In this document: piece by piece, positions 33,648 to 42,390 of the stretch | Layout: every line of letters begins with the position of its first letter | How positions within the stretch are numbered: the first letter of the stretch is position 1 | Assembly (NCBI GenBank): GCA_020725465.1 | Contig: DYEY01000053.1 | Coordinates: 1-46,885 of the forward strand | From: Dethiobacter sp. | Lineage (GTDB): Bacteria; Bacillota; Dethiobacteria; Dethiobacterales; Dethiobacteraceae | Length of the DNA: 46,885 bases | Direction of reading: 5' to 3' | Program-made: the position numbers and the translations under genes | The notes under the pieces: model-generated | Databases searched by the model: none | The model's input: only the letters and a program-made list of their open reading frames with translations | Told to the model about the DNA's origin: nothing

Positions 33648-35705
33648 TTACCTGTCACTGTCGGGGATGAGTTCCACATCAGACAGCCAGGGGGCGTCTT
33701 CGCTGTCACTGGGGGCGCGCCAGTCGCCGCGGGGGGACAGGGAGCCGCCGGAACCCACCTTTGGTCCGTTTGGTGCCACCGAGCGTTTGAACTGGCTGGC
33801 GGCAAAAAAGCGGCGGATGAATACGCCAAGCCAGCGTTTTATCTCCCCGATGTCATACTGATTTTTCCTGTGTTCCGGAATTTCTGGCCAGTTTCCCTTT
33901 GTTTTATCGTGCCAGGCGCAGTAGGCAAGAAAAGCCACTTTGAGCGGCCTGTAGCCGAAACGCGTAAGGTAGTAAATGTTAAAGTCTTGCAGTTCATAGG
34001 GACCGATGGTGTCCTCGGTTCGTTGTGCCGGTTGGCCGCCGTCGGCACAGCCCGGTACCAGCTCGGGACTGATTTCCGTTTCCAGGATGTCCAGCAACAC
34101 GGAACGGGTTGCCGCGTCAGCCCGCTCCGGTGAGGCCTGCCAGCGCAGCAGGTACTGAATAAATGTCTTGGGTACACTGGCGTTGACGTTATAATGAGAC
34201 ATATGGTCTCCTACACCGAAGGTGCACCAACCCAGTGCCAGCTCACTGAGATCGCCGGTACCCACCACCAGGCCTCTATGAAGGTTGGCCAGGCGGAAGA
34301 GGTGAGAGGTGCGTTCGCCGGCCTGGACATTCTCATAAGTGGTATCGTAACTTCCCTCTCCCCGTGCCAGCGGGTGGCCGATAGTTTCCAGCATCCGTTG
34401 TGAACTGGGCCGGATGTCCAGTTCCTCACCCCTGACACCCAGCGCTCTGATCAGGCGCCAGGCGTTTTCATGGGTCCGGTTCGAGGTGGCAAAGCCGGGC
34501 ATGGTATAAGCCCTGATCCGCTCGCGCGGCCAGCCCAGGAGATCGGCCGCTTGAACAGCCACCAACAGCGCCTGGGTCGAATCCAGGCCACCGGATACGC
34601 CGATAATCATTGTCTCGGCCCTGGACGCTTCCAGCCTTTTTACCAGTCCGTGTACCTGGATGTTGTAGGCTTCAAAGCAGCGCCTGTCCCTGTCGGCTTC
34701 ATCGGATGGTACAAAGGGGAAGCGCGGATACTGCCGGTCCGGGAGAAGCCTGCCGTCCGGTAATTTTACTTCTGTTTCCACTGTACGGTATGCGGCAAGT
34801 TTTTCCCTGAGCAGGCGGGAGTTTTCGGCGAACGTATTCTGGCGCAGCCTTTCCTGGGACAGCCTGTCCAGATCAATCTCGGCGGTAATCAGGCTGGAGC
34901 CGCGGCTAAAGCGGGAAGACTCAGCCAGCATTTGCCCGTTTTCGTAAACCAGGGCATGTCCGTCCCAGGCCAGGTCGGTGGTGCTCTCTCCCGGTCCGGC
35001 CGCTGAATAGAGATAGGCAACCAGGCAACGGGCAGACTGGTTGGCAAGAAGAGCATGCCGGTAGTCCGCCTTGCCCACTGTGATGTTGGAGGCTGACAGG
35101 TTGGCTATGACGGTAGCGCCGGCCAGCGCGGCAAAACTGGAAGGAGGCACCGGCACCCACAGGTCTTCGCATATTTCCACTCCCAATGTGAAACCGGGGA
35201 AGTTTTTTACTTTAAAGAGCAAATTGTTCCCAAACGGGATATCTCTCTGGCCACAAAATTCCACCCGGTCACGGAGCGCGGCCGCTGCCGGCCTGAACTG
35301 ACGCGCCTCGTAAAATTCCCGGTAGTTGGGTATATAAGTCTTAGGTATAATACCCAGAATCCGGCCGCGGTAGATTACCAGGCCGCAGTTATAAAGGTAA
35401 GAATCAACCGCCAGCGGCGCTCCGATTATAATCATGGTATCGAGCCCGGCAGTTGCCGCAAGCAACCTTGTACACTCTTTTTCCACCGCCACAAGCAAAG
35501 CCTGCTGGTGAAACAGGTCTTCGTTGCTGTAGGCGGAGATGCCAAGCTCAGGGAAGAGTACCAAGACAGCCTTCTTTTCTGCCGCCTTGCAAGCCAGAGC
35601 AACGGTCCGGTCCACATTATAAGCAGGATCGGCTACCCTCACTTCGGGCACAGCCACCGCTACCCGGATAAAGCCGTGGTTGTAAAAATTAAAGAAATTC
35701 TCCAT
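33648..35705 (-). CDS. nadE: glutamine-dependent NAD+ synthetase
   Basis: The 685-residue enzyme makes NAD from deamido-NAD, ATP and glutamine. The N-terminal nitrilase-type glutaminase domain has the triad Glu53 (FPELG), Lys122 (PKTYIPNY) and Cys179 (VEICEDLW). The C-terminal synthetase has the ATP loop GVSGGLDS near residue 370, [12 protein letters not shown], and a long tail. It resembles the large fused type seen in Mycobacterium and many Clostridia. The ATG at 35705 has AGAGGTG at about six bases. It is transcribed against its neighbours, interrupting the usual ispF-gltX order. Confidence 0.96.
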   Translation of the reverse strand: MENFFNFYNHGFIRVAVAVPEVRVADPAYNVDRTVALACKAAEKKAVLVLFPELGISAYSNEDLFHQQALLVAVEKECTRLLAATAGLDTMIIIGAPLAVDSYLYNCGLVIYRGRILGIIPKTYIPNYREFYEARQFRPAAAALRDRVEFCGQRDIPFGNNLLFKVKNFPGFTLGVEICEDLWVPVPPSSFAALAGATVIANLSASNITVGKADYRHALLANQSARCLVAYLYSAAGPGESTTDLAWDGHALVYENGQMLAESSRFSRGSSLITAEIDLDRLSQERLRQNTFAENSRLLREKLAAYRTVETEVKLPDGRLLPDRQYPRFPFVPSDEADRDRRCFEAYNIQVHGLVKRLEASRAETMIIGVSGGLDSTQALLVAVQAADLLGWPRERIRAYTMPGFATSNRTHENAWRLIRALGVRGEELDIRPSSQRMLETIGHPLARGEGSYDTTYENVQAGERTSHLFRLANLHRGLVVGTGDLSELALGWCTFGVGDHMSHYNVNASVPKTFIQYLLRWQASPERADAATRSVLLDILETEISPELVPGCADGGQPAQRTEDTIGPYELQDFNIYYLTRFGYRPLKVAFLAYCAWHDKTKGNWPEIPEHRKNQYDIGEIKRWLGVFIRRFFAASQFKRSVAPNGPKVGSGGSLSPRGDWRAPSDSEDAPWLSDVELIPDSDR

Positions 35706-35762
35706 GGTACACCTCTTTGGCAGAGAGTCTCCTGCTTAATTTGGCATCGAATAACTTTCCCG

Positions 35763-35892
35763 GGTGTCAGTTCCCCCGTCCCCCTGGCCCGGGCGTTTCT
35801 CTGGTCCGGTGTGGTGTCAGTTCCCCCGTCCCCCTGGCCCGGGCGTTTCTCTGGTCCGGTGTGGTGTCAGTTCCCCCGTCCCCCTGGCCCGG
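35763..35892. repeat. 50-bp tandem direct repeat, 2.6 copies
   Basis: The 50-base unit starting TTCCCCCGTCCCCCTGGCCC occurs at 35771, 35821 and (partly) 35871. The first two copies are identical and the third continues for 22 bases. The shared last bases GGTGTCAG before each copy extend the array to 35763-35892. It lies in the 300-base gap between nadE and gltX, upstream of the gltX promoter. The identity of the copies implies recent amplification. No open gene or clear hairpin explains it. Confidence 0.92.
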
Positions 35893-35944
35893 TGGTTGTT
35901 ATACTTATATTTTCACAACCTTGGCCACAAGTCAATAGCTCCGG

Positions 35945-35973
35945 TTGTTTCCGCTTTTCAATAATGGTATAAT
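35945..35973 (+). promoter_or_regulatory. gltX promoter
   Basis: TTGTTT (35945-35950), 17 bases, TATAAT (35968-35973), about 32 bases before the gltX ATG. Confidence 0.75.
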
Positions 35974-36005
35974 AGGAAAAGTTTAACGCGACGGAGGGAT
36001 TTGTG

Positions 36006-37484
36006 ATGGGGGAGGTAAGGGTACGTTTTGCCCCCAGTCCGACGGGACCCCTGCATATCGGCGGCGCCAGATCTGCTCTTTTTAACTGGCTGTTTGCCCG
36101 CCGCCACGGCGGAACCATGATTGTGCGGATGGAAGATACCGACCTCAACCGTTCGGCGGAAGAGTACGAAGCAATGATTCTGGAGGCCTTGCGCTGGCTT
36201 GGCCTGGACTGGGACGAAGGAATCGGTGTGGGAGGGCCACACGCTCCTTACCGGCAGCGTGAGCGGCTTGACATCTACCGTCCCTACATAGACAGGCTGT
36301 TGAATGAAGGAAAGGCTTATCTTTGCTTCTGCAGTGAAGAAGAGCTGGAGGCCGGACGGCAGGAACTGAGCGCCCGTGGTGAGCTGCCGCGGTACCTGGG
36401 AAAATGCCGCAACCTCACCGCGGCCGCCTGCCGGGAAAAACAGGCAGCCGGGTACAGGGCAGCGGTGCGTTTTCGGGTGCCGGAGGGGCAGCTTGTCGTG
36501 GTGAACGACCTGGTCCGCGGACGGGTGGAGTTTGAAAGTGACGGCATCGGTGATTTTATTATAGTAAAGTCGGACGGTATTCCCACCTATAATTTTGCCG
36601 TGGTGCTGGATGATGCCGAGATGAATGTCACCCATATCATACGCGGCGAGGAGCACCTGTCCAATACGCCAAGGCAGCTCCTGATATACCGGGCCCTGGG
36701 CTTTACTGTGCCGCAGTTTGCCCATATCTCGCTGATTTTGGGAGAGGACCGCTCCAAGATGAGCAAACGCCACGGCGCCGTCTCGGTAGCGCAGTACCGC
36801 AGGCTTGGTTACCTGCCAGAGGCGCTGGTAAACTTCCTGGCGCTGCTGGGCTGGTCGCCGGAGGGGGAAAGGGAGATTTTTTCGGTGCAGGAGCTGGTGC
36901 AGCAGTTTTCACTGGAGCGGGTGTCCAAAAGCCCGGCTGTATTTAATTTTGATAAGCTCAAATGGATGAATTCCCATTACCTCAGGCAACTGCCGGCTTC
37001 GGAACTGTCGGCGCTCTGCCTGCCGCACCTTGCAGAAGCGGGCTTGGTGGAGGCGGAGCCGTCACCGCAGCGCCTGGCCTGGGTGGAGCGGGTGGTGGCC
37101 ACCGCCCGGGAACACCTGGAGTATGCCGCCCAGATTCCGGGTCTGGTACAGGATTTCTTCGGTGAAGAGGTGACATTGGACCCGCAGGATACCGACGCGG
37201 CGGAAGCACTCCGCTTTGAGACCTCACCGGCGGTAATCGCCCGTTTTCGGGAAAAAGCTCTGGAATTTAATGAATGGGACGAGGAGACGGCTAGGGAGAC
37301 GCTAAAGGAAGTGGGTAAGGAACTGGGGGTCAAAGGCAAGCCTTTGTTTATGACGGTGCGGGTGGCGCTCACGGGCAAGTCGCACGGGCGGGATCTAAAC
37401 ACGCTGCTGGCGCTGCTTGGGCCACAGCTGGTGGCGCGACGCCTGCAGCATACCCTCCTGTTACTGCAGGGCCTGACCGGTTGA
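36006..37484 (+). CDS. gltX: glutamyl-tRNA synthetase
   Basis: The class I synthetase attaches glutamate to tRNA. The 492-residue protein has the HIGH-type motif at residues 17-20 (PSPTGPLHIGG) and KMSKR at 251-255 (SKMSKRHGAV), with the C-terminal helical anticodon domain. The family also charges tRNA-Gln in organisms using the transamidation route; sequence alone does not settle that here. ATG 36006 has GGAGGG seven bases upstream and is preferred over GTG 36003. The TTGACA of the next promoter overlaps its stop codon. Confidence 0.97.
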   Translation: MGEVRVRFAPSPTGPLHIGGARSALFNWLFARRHGGTMIVRMEDTDLNRSAEEYEAMILEALRWLGLDWDEGIGVGGPHAPYRQRERLDIYRPYIDRLLNEGKAYLCFCSEEELEAGRQELSARGELPRYLGKCRNLTAAACREKQAAGYRAAVRFRVPEGQLVVVNDLVRGRVEFESDGIGDFIIVKSDGIPTYNFAVVLDDAEMNVTHIIRGEEHLSNTPRQLLIYRALGFTVPQFAHISLILGEDRSKMSKRHGAVSVAQYRRLGYLPEALVNFLALLGWSPEGEREIFSVQELVQQFSLERVSKSPAVFNFDKLKWMNSHYLRQLPASELSALCLPHLAEAGLVEAEPSPQRLAWVERVVATAREHLEYAAQIPGLVQDFFGEEVTLDPQDTDAAEALRFETSPAVIARFREKALEFNEWDEETARETLKEVGKELGVKGKPLFMTVRVALTGKSHGRDLNTLLALLGPQLVARRLQHTLLLLQGLTG

Positions 37485-37509
37485 CACATTGGTGATGGTT
37501 CCCTATAAT
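37481..37509 (+). promoter_or_regulatory. promoter of the T-box/cysE/cysS operon
   Basis: TTGACA (37481-37486), 17 bases, TATAAT (37504-37509): full consensus, overlapping the gltX stop. It would start the T-box leader near 37516. Confidence 0.9.
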
Positions 37510-37515
37510 AATAAT

Positions 37516-37757
37516 TAATATGTATGGACGATGACCGGGAAGAGTAAGGTTTGGCCTGACGCCAGAGAAGGGCTTTCAGCGGCTGAAAGAAGCCCCCGTC
37601 CAGGAGACCTGAAAGTGCGCCCCCGAGTCCTGACCCCTGAAATTCCAGTAGGGGGACACGGTGCCGCCGTTACCGGGTTAAGGTGGGGCAAGCTGCTTGC
37701 CCAATCAGGGTGGAACCGCGGGTATAACCGTCTCTGCAAAGAGGCGGTTTAGTTTTT
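37516..37757 (+). promoter_or_regulatory. T-box riboswitch, probably cysteine-specific
   Basis: The leader contains the conserved T-box sequence AGGGTGGAACCGCGGG (37707-37722). An intrinsic terminator follows: AACCGTCTCT / AGAGGCGGTT with a four-base loop, then TTAGTTTTT (37726-37757). Stem I starts near 37535 and has the AGTA of the S-turn at 37543-37546. On its 3' side a TGC triplet at 37616-37618 (after GAAAG) is the best specifier candidate, which would read tRNA-Cys and fits the downstream cysE and cysS. Uncharged tRNA-Cys should favour antitermination. The exact specifier position was placed by eye. Confidence 0.9.
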
Positions 37758-37786
37758 AAGCCAGCACCCACCGGGAGGAAGCTGAA

Positions 37787-38449
37787 ATGAGAATAAAAAA
37801 AGAAATACAGGCAATTTTTGAGAGAGACCCCGCAGCCAAAACAGTGTTGGAGGTGTTGCTCTGTTACCCGGGGCTGCATGCCATTCTTCTGCACCGCGTG
37901 GCACATGCTCTTTACCGGCGGGGACTGATCCTGCTGCCCCGCCTCATTTCTCAGTTCAGCCGCTGGATAACAGGCATTGAGATTCATCCCGGCGCCAAAA
38001 TCGGTGAGGGGCTTTTTATCGACCACGGCATGGGGGTGGTTATCGGTGAGACCGCCGAAATCGGCGATAATGTTACCCTTTATCAGGGTGTAACCCTGGG
38101 TGGCACCGGCAAGGAAAAAGGCAAGCGCCACCCCACTGTTGGCAATAACGTGGTGATCGGAACCGGCGCCAAGGTGCTTGGCCCCATTGTTATCGGTGAC
38201 TACGCCCGTATCGGCGCCGGTACGGTGGTGCTGAACAACGTGCCGAGCCACACCACGGTGGTAGGTGTGCCCGGGCGGGTGGTGGTCTATGACGGGGAGC
38301 GGGTTCCTTCCATAGACCTGAACCACGAAAAACTGCCCGACCCGGTGGCCGAGATGCTTTACTGCCTGCAGCAGCAAATCGACACCCTGCGCTTCCAGCA
38401 GGAGAGGTGTCTGAAGGAGGGAAGGATAAATGGCGATCCGCGTGTTTAA
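37787..38449 (+). CDS. cysE: serine O-acetyltransferase
   Basis: CysE acetylates serine from acetyl-CoA, the committed step to cysteine. The 220-residue protein has the short Firmicute form: an N-terminal helical part and a left-handed beta-helix of hexapeptide repeats ([23 protein letters not shown] begins it). The catalytic His is in FIDHG, followed by the [14 protein letters not shown] loop. The ATG at 37787 has GGGAGGA at eight bases. It is directly downstream of the cysteine T-box and overlaps cysS by 20 bases. Confidence 0.96.
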   Translation: MRIKKEIQAIFERDPAAKTVLEVLLCYPGLHAILLHRVAHALYRRGLILLPRLISQFSRWITGIEIHPGAKIGEGLFIDHGMGVVIGETAEIGDNVTLYQGVTLGGTGKEKGKRHPTVGNNVVIGTGAKVLGPIVIGDYARIGAGTVVLNNVPSHTTVVGVPGRVVVYDGERVPSIDLNHEKLPDPVAEMLYCLQQQIDTLRFQQERCLKEGRINGDPRV

Positions 38450-39821
38450 CACCCTGACTCGTAAAAAGGAAGAGTTTGTACCCGTAAACGAGGGCAGAGT
38501 TGGGATTTACGCCTGCGGCCCCACGGTTTACGACTTCTTCCACATCGGCAATGCCAGGATTTTTATCGTTTTTGACGTGATCCGGCGCTATTTTGAATAC
38601 CGTGGTTACCGGGTGACTTTTGTCCAAAACTTTACCGATATTGACGATAAGATGATTAAAAGGGCTGATGAGCTGGGTATCAGCGTGCCGGAGCTGGCGG
38701 AGCGGTTTATTGCCGCCTACTTCGAGGATGCAGAAGCTCTTGGTGTCCGTCCCGCCGACCTTCACCCCAAGGCCACCGAATACATTCCTGAAATGGTTGA
38801 GCTGATTGAAAATCTTATGGCCAAAGGCCTGGCCTACGAGATCGACGGTGACGTTTATTTCCACGTGCCTGCTTTTCCCGCATACGGCGAGCTGTCCGGA
38901 CAGCCTCTGGAAGAGCTGGCCTCCGGAGCCCGGGTGGATGTGGACGAGCGCAAGCGGCACCCGTTGGATTTTGCCCTCTGGAAGAAGCAAAAACCTGGGG
39001 AACCGGCCTGGGACAGTCCCTGGGGCAAGGGCCGTCCAGGCTGGCATATCGAGTGCTCCGTCATGTCCATGAAACACCTGGGCAATACGTTGGATATCCA
39101 TGCCGGCGGCCCCGACCTTGTCTTCCCACACCACGAGAACGAAAAAGCCCAGAGCGAAGGCGCCACCGGGCAGCCCTTTACCAGGTACTGGATGCACGCC
39201 GGTTACCTGAACATCAACCAGGAGAAGATGTCCAAGTCTCTGGGCAACTTTTTTACCGTACGCGACCTGCGCAGGCAGTATAACCCGCAGATAATCCGCT
39301 TCTTCATGCTCTCAGCCCACTACCGCAACCCCATTAACTTCTCCGACGACCTACTCCGGCAGGCAGAAAGCGGCCTGGCCCGCCTGAACAACGCCGTATT
39401 TTCCCTGCGCGACCGGCTGGCCAAGTTGCCCGAAACCACGGATACAGAGGAAGGTCCGGACTGGACGCCTTTCCGTCAACGGTTTACCGCCGCCATGGAT
39501 GATGATTTCAACACTGCCGATGCGCTGGCCGTACTCTTTGAACTGGCCAGGGAGACCAACACCTACCTGAAGAACGAACAGGTTTCCCGGCAGGCTGTTG
39601 CCGCAGCCCTCTCATTGTTCGAAGAACTGGGGGGTGTACTTGGCTTTTTCGCTGCCGCGGAAGAATCCGCCGATGCCACAGTGGACGAACTGGTGGCCAG
39701 GCGCGAGGAGGCAAGGCGCAAAAAAGATTTTAAAACTGCAGATGCCATCCGTGATGAGCTCACCGCCATGGGGATCCTGCTGGAGGACACGCCGCAGGGG
39801 CCGCGCTGGCGCCGCAGATAA
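38430..39821 (+). CDS. cysS: cysteinyl-tRNA synthetase
   Basis: The 463-residue class I enzyme charges tRNA-Cys. It has the zinc ligand Cys29 in YACGPTVYD, the HIGN motif at residues 38-41, the WHIECSVMS and HHENE zinc-site segments, and KMSKS at 266-270, then the DALR-type anticodon domain. The ATG lies in the end of cysE with GGAGG about ten bases upstream. Control by the upstream T-box gives a direct feedback on tRNA-Cys charging. No unusual insert is seen. Confidence 0.97.
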   Translation: MAIRVFNTLTRKKEEFVPVNEGRVGIYACGPTVYDFFHIGNARIFIVFDVIRRYFEYRGYRVTFVQNFTDIDDKMIKRADELGISVPELAERFIAAYFEDAEALGVRPADLHPKATEYIPEMVELIENLMAKGLAYEIDGDVYFHVPAFPAYGELSGQPLEELASGARVDVDERKRHPLDFALWKKQKPGEPAWDSPWGKGRPGWHIECSVMSMKHLGNTLDIHAGGPDLVFPHHENEKAQSEGATGQPFTRYWMHAGYLNINQEKMSKSLGNFFTVRDLRRQYNPQIIRFFMLSAHYRNPINFSDDLLRQAESGLARLNNAVFSLRDRLAKLPETTDTEEGPDWTPFRQRFTAAMDDDFNTADALAVLFELARETNTYLKNEQVSRQAVAAALSLFEELGGVLGFFAAAEESADATVDELVARREEARRKKDFKTADAIRDELTAMGILLEDTPQGPRWRRR

Positions 39822-39824
39822 TTT

Positions 39825-40208
39825 ATGAAGGAAAACGAAGCGCTGCCGCCTCTGTTGCTGGCATACGTGGGGGACGCGGTTTTTGAGCTCCTGGTCCGCG
39901 CCAGGCTGGTGGGGAGAGGTGCGGCGCCCATCGGCCGCCTGCACAAACAGTCCACTGCCCAAACCAGGGCTGCCGGCCAGGCGGGGGCGTTAAGCCGCCT
40001 GGAGCCTTACCTGACCATACAGGAGCAGGAAGTTGTTAAGCGGGGACGCAACACCAAGTCCCGCGTGCCAAGAAGCGCGGAGATGTCGGACTACCGCCGG
40101 GCCACCGGCCTGGAAGCCCTTTTTGGTTATCTGTATCTGCGTGGTGACTGGGAAAGGCTGCAGGAGCTTTTTGCCCTGATAGACAGTGAACAACAAAACG
40201 GAGTGTGA
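39825..40208 (+). CDS. mrnC: Mini-ribonuclease III
   Basis: Mini-III matures 23S rRNA in Firmicutes. The 127-residue protein is an RNase III catalytic domain without the double-stranded RNA-binding domain. The signature LAYVGDAVFELLVR holds the catalytic Asp17 and Glu21, and TGLEALFGYLYL supplies the second acidic site. The ATG lies three bases after the cysS stop, and the stop overlaps the rlmB GTG (GTGA). Placement after cysS is the usual one. Confidence 0.94.
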   Translation: MKENEALPPLLLAYVGDAVFELLVRARLVGRGAAPIGRLHKQSTAQTRAAGQAGALSRLEPYLTIQEQEVVKRGRNTKSRVPRSAEMSDYRRATGLEALFGYLYLRGDWERLQELFALIDSEQQNGV

Positions 40209-40990
40209 AACCATTGGCCGAAACAAGGGTGATTGAAGGCCGCCAGCCGGTTCTTGAAGCCCTGCGCAGTGAAGTGGCTGTCTCCAGGTTGCTGCTGCAG
40301 AAAGGGGCCGGAGGAAAGCCGGTGGAAGAAGTACTGGATCTCGCCCGCCGGAAAAATGTGCCGGTGTTATGGCTGGAAAAAGCCGACCTTGACCGCCGGA
40401 GCTTCTCCCGCAATCACCAGGGAATTTTGGCAGAAGCGGCGCCTTTTGTTTATGCCGATTTCCCTGCCCTGCTTAAAGGCAGGAATGGAGAAAAACCGTT
40501 TATCCTGATACTGGACCACCTGCAGGACCCTCAAAACCTGGGTGCCCTGCTGCGCAGCGCCTATGCCGCCGGCTGCCACGGTGTGGTTATTCCAAAGCGG
40601 CGGGCTGCCCAGGTGACGCCGGCCGCCGAAAAGGCCGCGGCCGGTACCGCCTCCTTTATCCCTGTAGCCCGGGTGGCAAATATCGCCCACTGCCTGGATG
40701 AGTGCAAAAAGGCGGGACTTTGGGTCTACGGTGCTGATATGGCGGGGGAGGACCTTTATATTGACGGCGATTACCGTGGCGGCACGGCGCTGGTTATCGG
40801 CGGCGAAGGAGGAGGCCTGTCCCGCCTGGTGAGGGAAAGGTGCGACCGCCTGGTGCGGCTGCCCATGAAAGGTCAGCTGGCTTCGCTCAATGCCTCGGTA
40901 GCCGGGGCGCTTCTCCTCTACGAGGTATACCGGCAGCGGGACGGGCTGGTGTCGAAAGTTCTTGACGCTTCCCGGAACGGTAAGATATAA
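40205..40990 (+). CDS. rlmB: 23S rRNA (guanosine-2'-O-)-methyltransferase RlmB family
   Basis: The 261-residue SPOUT-type enzyme has an N-terminal substrate-binding domain (VIEGRQPVLEAL) and a knotted SAM-binding domain. Its three motifs are LDHLQDPQNLGALLRSAYAAG, VIGGEGGGL and LPMKGQLASLNASVAGALLLYE. The predicted target is a ribosomal RNA ribose; TrmH-like tRNA activity cannot be excluded. GTG 40205 overlaps the mrnC stop but has a poor ribosome site; TTG 40214 is nearly as likely. The sigH promoter sits inside its last codons. Confidence 0.93.
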   Translation: MKPLAETRVIEGRQPVLEALRSEVAVSRLLLQKGAGGKPVEEVLDLARRKNVPVLWLEKADLDRRSFSRNHQGILAEAAPFVYADFPALLKGRNGEKPFILILDHLQDPQNLGALLRSAYAAGCHGVVIPKRRAAQVTPAAEKAAAGTASFIPVARVANIAHCLDECKKAGLWVYGADMAGEDLYIDGDYRGGTALVIGGEGGGLSRLVRERCDRLVRLPMKGQLASLNASVAGALLLYEVYRQRDGLVSKVLDASRNGKI

Positions 40991-40991
40991 T
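40962..40991 (+). promoter_or_regulatory. sigH promoter within the rlmB 3' end
   Basis: TTGACG (40962-40967), 18 bases, TATAAT (40986-40991). It overlaps the last rlmB codons and stop and lies about 50 bases before the sigH start. Confidence 0.75.
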
Positions 40992-41039
40992 AGCTATGTA
41001 ATTGACGGTGGCTTACTTGAATTCCTGGAGGCGATGCTT

Positions 41040-41699
41040 GTGAGTGTTACGGCCCAAGACGTTCGTGTTCTGGGCGAAGTCTATGGCAGGTACGATGTCA
41101 AAACCGACGAAGAAATCGCCATGGAAGCCAAAGACGGCTGCGAGGTTGCACTGGAATTTCTGATCAACAAGTACAGAAACTTCGTCAAAGCCAAGGCCAG
41201 GTCATATTTTCTCATCGGCGCTGACAGGGAGGACATCATACAAGAGGGAATGATTGGGCTGTACAAGGCTATCCGTGATTTTAAAGAGGACAAACTTTCC
41301 TCTTTTCGTGCTTTTGCCGAACTTTGCATCACCAGGCAGATTATCACCGCCATTAAAACCGCCACCCGGCAGAAGCATATTCCCCTCAACTCCTATGTCT
41401 CACTCAACAAGCCCATCTACGACGAGGATTCCGACCGGACGCTGCTGGATATCCTCTCCGGCGCCAAGATAACTGACCCGGAAGAACTGATGATCAACCG
41501 TGAGGAGTACGACAGCATCGAGGTAAAGATGGGTGAGCTCCTGAGCGACCTGGAATGGAAAGTGCTGATGTACTACCTGGAAGGGAAGTCTTACCAGGAA
41601 ATAGCAGTGGAGCTCCGGCGCCATGTCAAGTCCATCGACAACGCGCTGCAGCGGGTCAAAAGGAAACTGGAGCGTTACCTGGAAGTAAGGGAAGCATAA
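41040..41699 (+). CDS. sigH: RNA polymerase sigma-H factor
   Basis: Sigma-H drives early sporulation and stationary-phase genes. The 219-residue protein has region 2 (EFLINKYRNFVKAKARSYFL, ADREDIIQEGMIGLYKAIRDF, RAFAELCITRQIITAIKTA) and region 4 (LEWKVLMYYLEGKSYQEIAVEL, then HVKSIDNALQRVKRKL). GTG 41040 has GGAGG eight bases upstream; ATG 41034 is too close to it. In Bacillus, rae1/yacP lies between rlmB and sigH; here there are only about 50 bases, so it is absent. A strong terminator follows. Confidence 0.95.
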   Translation: MSVTAQDVRVLGEVYGRYDVKTDEEIAMEAKDGCEVALEFLINKYRNFVKAKARSYFLIGADREDIIQEGMIGLYKAIRDFKEDKLSSFRAFAELCITRQIITAIKTATRQKHIPLNSYVSLNKPIYDEDSDRTLLDILSGAKITDPEELMINREEYDSIEVKMGELLSDLEWKVLMYYLEGKSYQEIAVELRRHVKSIDNALQRVKRKLERYLEVREA

Positions 41700-41712
41700 A
41701 CAAGTCCGAAAA

Positions 41713-41747
41713 ACGGGGAGGCAAACGCTTCCCCGTCATTTTTTTTT
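41713..41747 (+). terminator. intrinsic terminator after sigH
   Basis: ACGGGGAGGC and GCTTCCCCGT form a 10-bp stem (one G-T pair) with a four-base loop, followed by nine T. It insulates the housekeeping operon from the Fur-controlled cluster. Confidence 0.92.
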
Positions 41748-41757
41748 CGATTTTTTA

Positions 41758-41786
41758 TTGACAAAACCGGGCGAGAAAGGTATTAT
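41758..41786 (+). promoter_or_regulatory. promoter of the iron-regulated nitrogenase-like cluster
   Basis: TTGACA (41758-41763), 17 bases, TATTAT (41781-41786). Start is expected near 41793, just upstream of and inside the Fur box, so repressor binding would block initiation or escape. Confidence 0.82.
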
Positions 41787-41797
41787 TATAACAAATG

Positions 41798-41816
41798 AAT
41801 GAGAATGGTTTTCATT
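41798..41816. promoter_or_regulatory. Fur box
   Basis: AATGAGAATGGTTTTCATT is a 19-base dyad with 7 of 9 symmetric pairs. Its core TGAGAAT-G-GTTTTCA matches the Firmicute 7-1-7 Fur motif TGATAAT-N-ATTATCA at 11 of 14 positions. It overlaps the predicted transcription start. Fur with ferrous iron would repress the operon, so expression should rise on iron starvation. Confidence 0.85.
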
Positions 41817-41838
41817 TTCATGCAAGGAGCTGAACCAT

Positions 41839-42114
41839 ATGACCGTTTTACTGGTTGGAGCAGACAGATTGGGTAATATTCCCCATGAACTGAAAAATCA
41901 CGGCTGTACAGAGATTATACACTGGACCGGGCGTAAAGAGCGGACCAGGCCGATTCCGGAAAGGGTCGAAATGGTGCTGGTAATACACGATTTTGTTAAT
42001 CACGGTCTGATGGACAGCGTTAAAACACAGGCCAGGCGCCGCCGCCTGCCCATATTTTTTGCCAAGCGCGGCATAGCCGGACTGAAGCAGGCGCTGGCTG
42101 AACAAGGCCAATAA
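41839..42114 (+). CDS. DUF2325 domain protein
   Basis: The 91-residue protein is a single DUF2325 domain: MTVLLVGADRLGNIPHELKN, a central VEMVLVIHDFVNHGLMDSVK segment, and RLPIFFAKRGIAGLKQAL. The pattern looks like a small Rossmann-like fold in which one face may bind a ligand. DUF2325 genes recur beside nitrogenase-like and metal-related genes, but no function is established. The ATG at 41839 has AAGGAG nine bases upstream and it is the first gene after the Fur box. Confidence 0.88.
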   Translation: MTVLLVGADRLGNIPHELKNHGCTEIIHWTGRKERTRPIPERVEMVLVIHDFVNHGLMDSVKTQARRRRLPIFFAKRGIAGLKQALAEQGQ

Positions 42115-42141
42115 GTTTGCATAAAAATATCGGATAATGGA

Positions 42142-42363
42142 GTGCTGAGTAGTTTGCTAAATGAAAATCATCAAAAGATATTAAAGCAAATATATCACCT
42201 TTATGAATCTCTGTTTCTCCACGATGGTTATGGCGAAATGAAGATAGAAATCAGACTACTCAAAAAAGGGCAAAAAGAGGTTATCATTCATTGTGGTAAG
42301 CAGTATCGTTACGTTGTTGACTTTGTTAAACGGCCGGGTGGTGCGGCAGATCAGTCAGGTTAA
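42142..42363 (+). CDS. unknown 73-residue protein between DUF2325 and nifH-like genes
   Basis: The start is GTG 42142 with only a weak GGATAATGGAG upstream; the frame runs to TAA at 42361-42363. The product is a helix-then-strand protein (LLNENHQKILKQIYHLYESL, then EMKIEIRLLKKGQKEVIIHC and QYRYVVDFVKRP), basic overall, with a single cysteine. I recognise no family. Its place in the Fur-controlled transcript, directly before the attenuator, suggests a role with the NifH-like protein or in control, but this is inference. Confidence 0.6.
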   Translation: MLSSLLNENHQKILKQIYHLYESLFLHDGYGEMKIEIRLLKKGQKEVIIHCGKQYRYVVDFVKRPGGAADQSG

Positions 42364-42390
42364 ACAGAGGTGTTTTAACTGTTGGGTTTG

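Noticed and set aside
35508-35972. Proline-rich open frames across the 50-base repeat
   Set aside because: They exist only because the repeat has no stops in several frames; no ribosome site and no homology expected.
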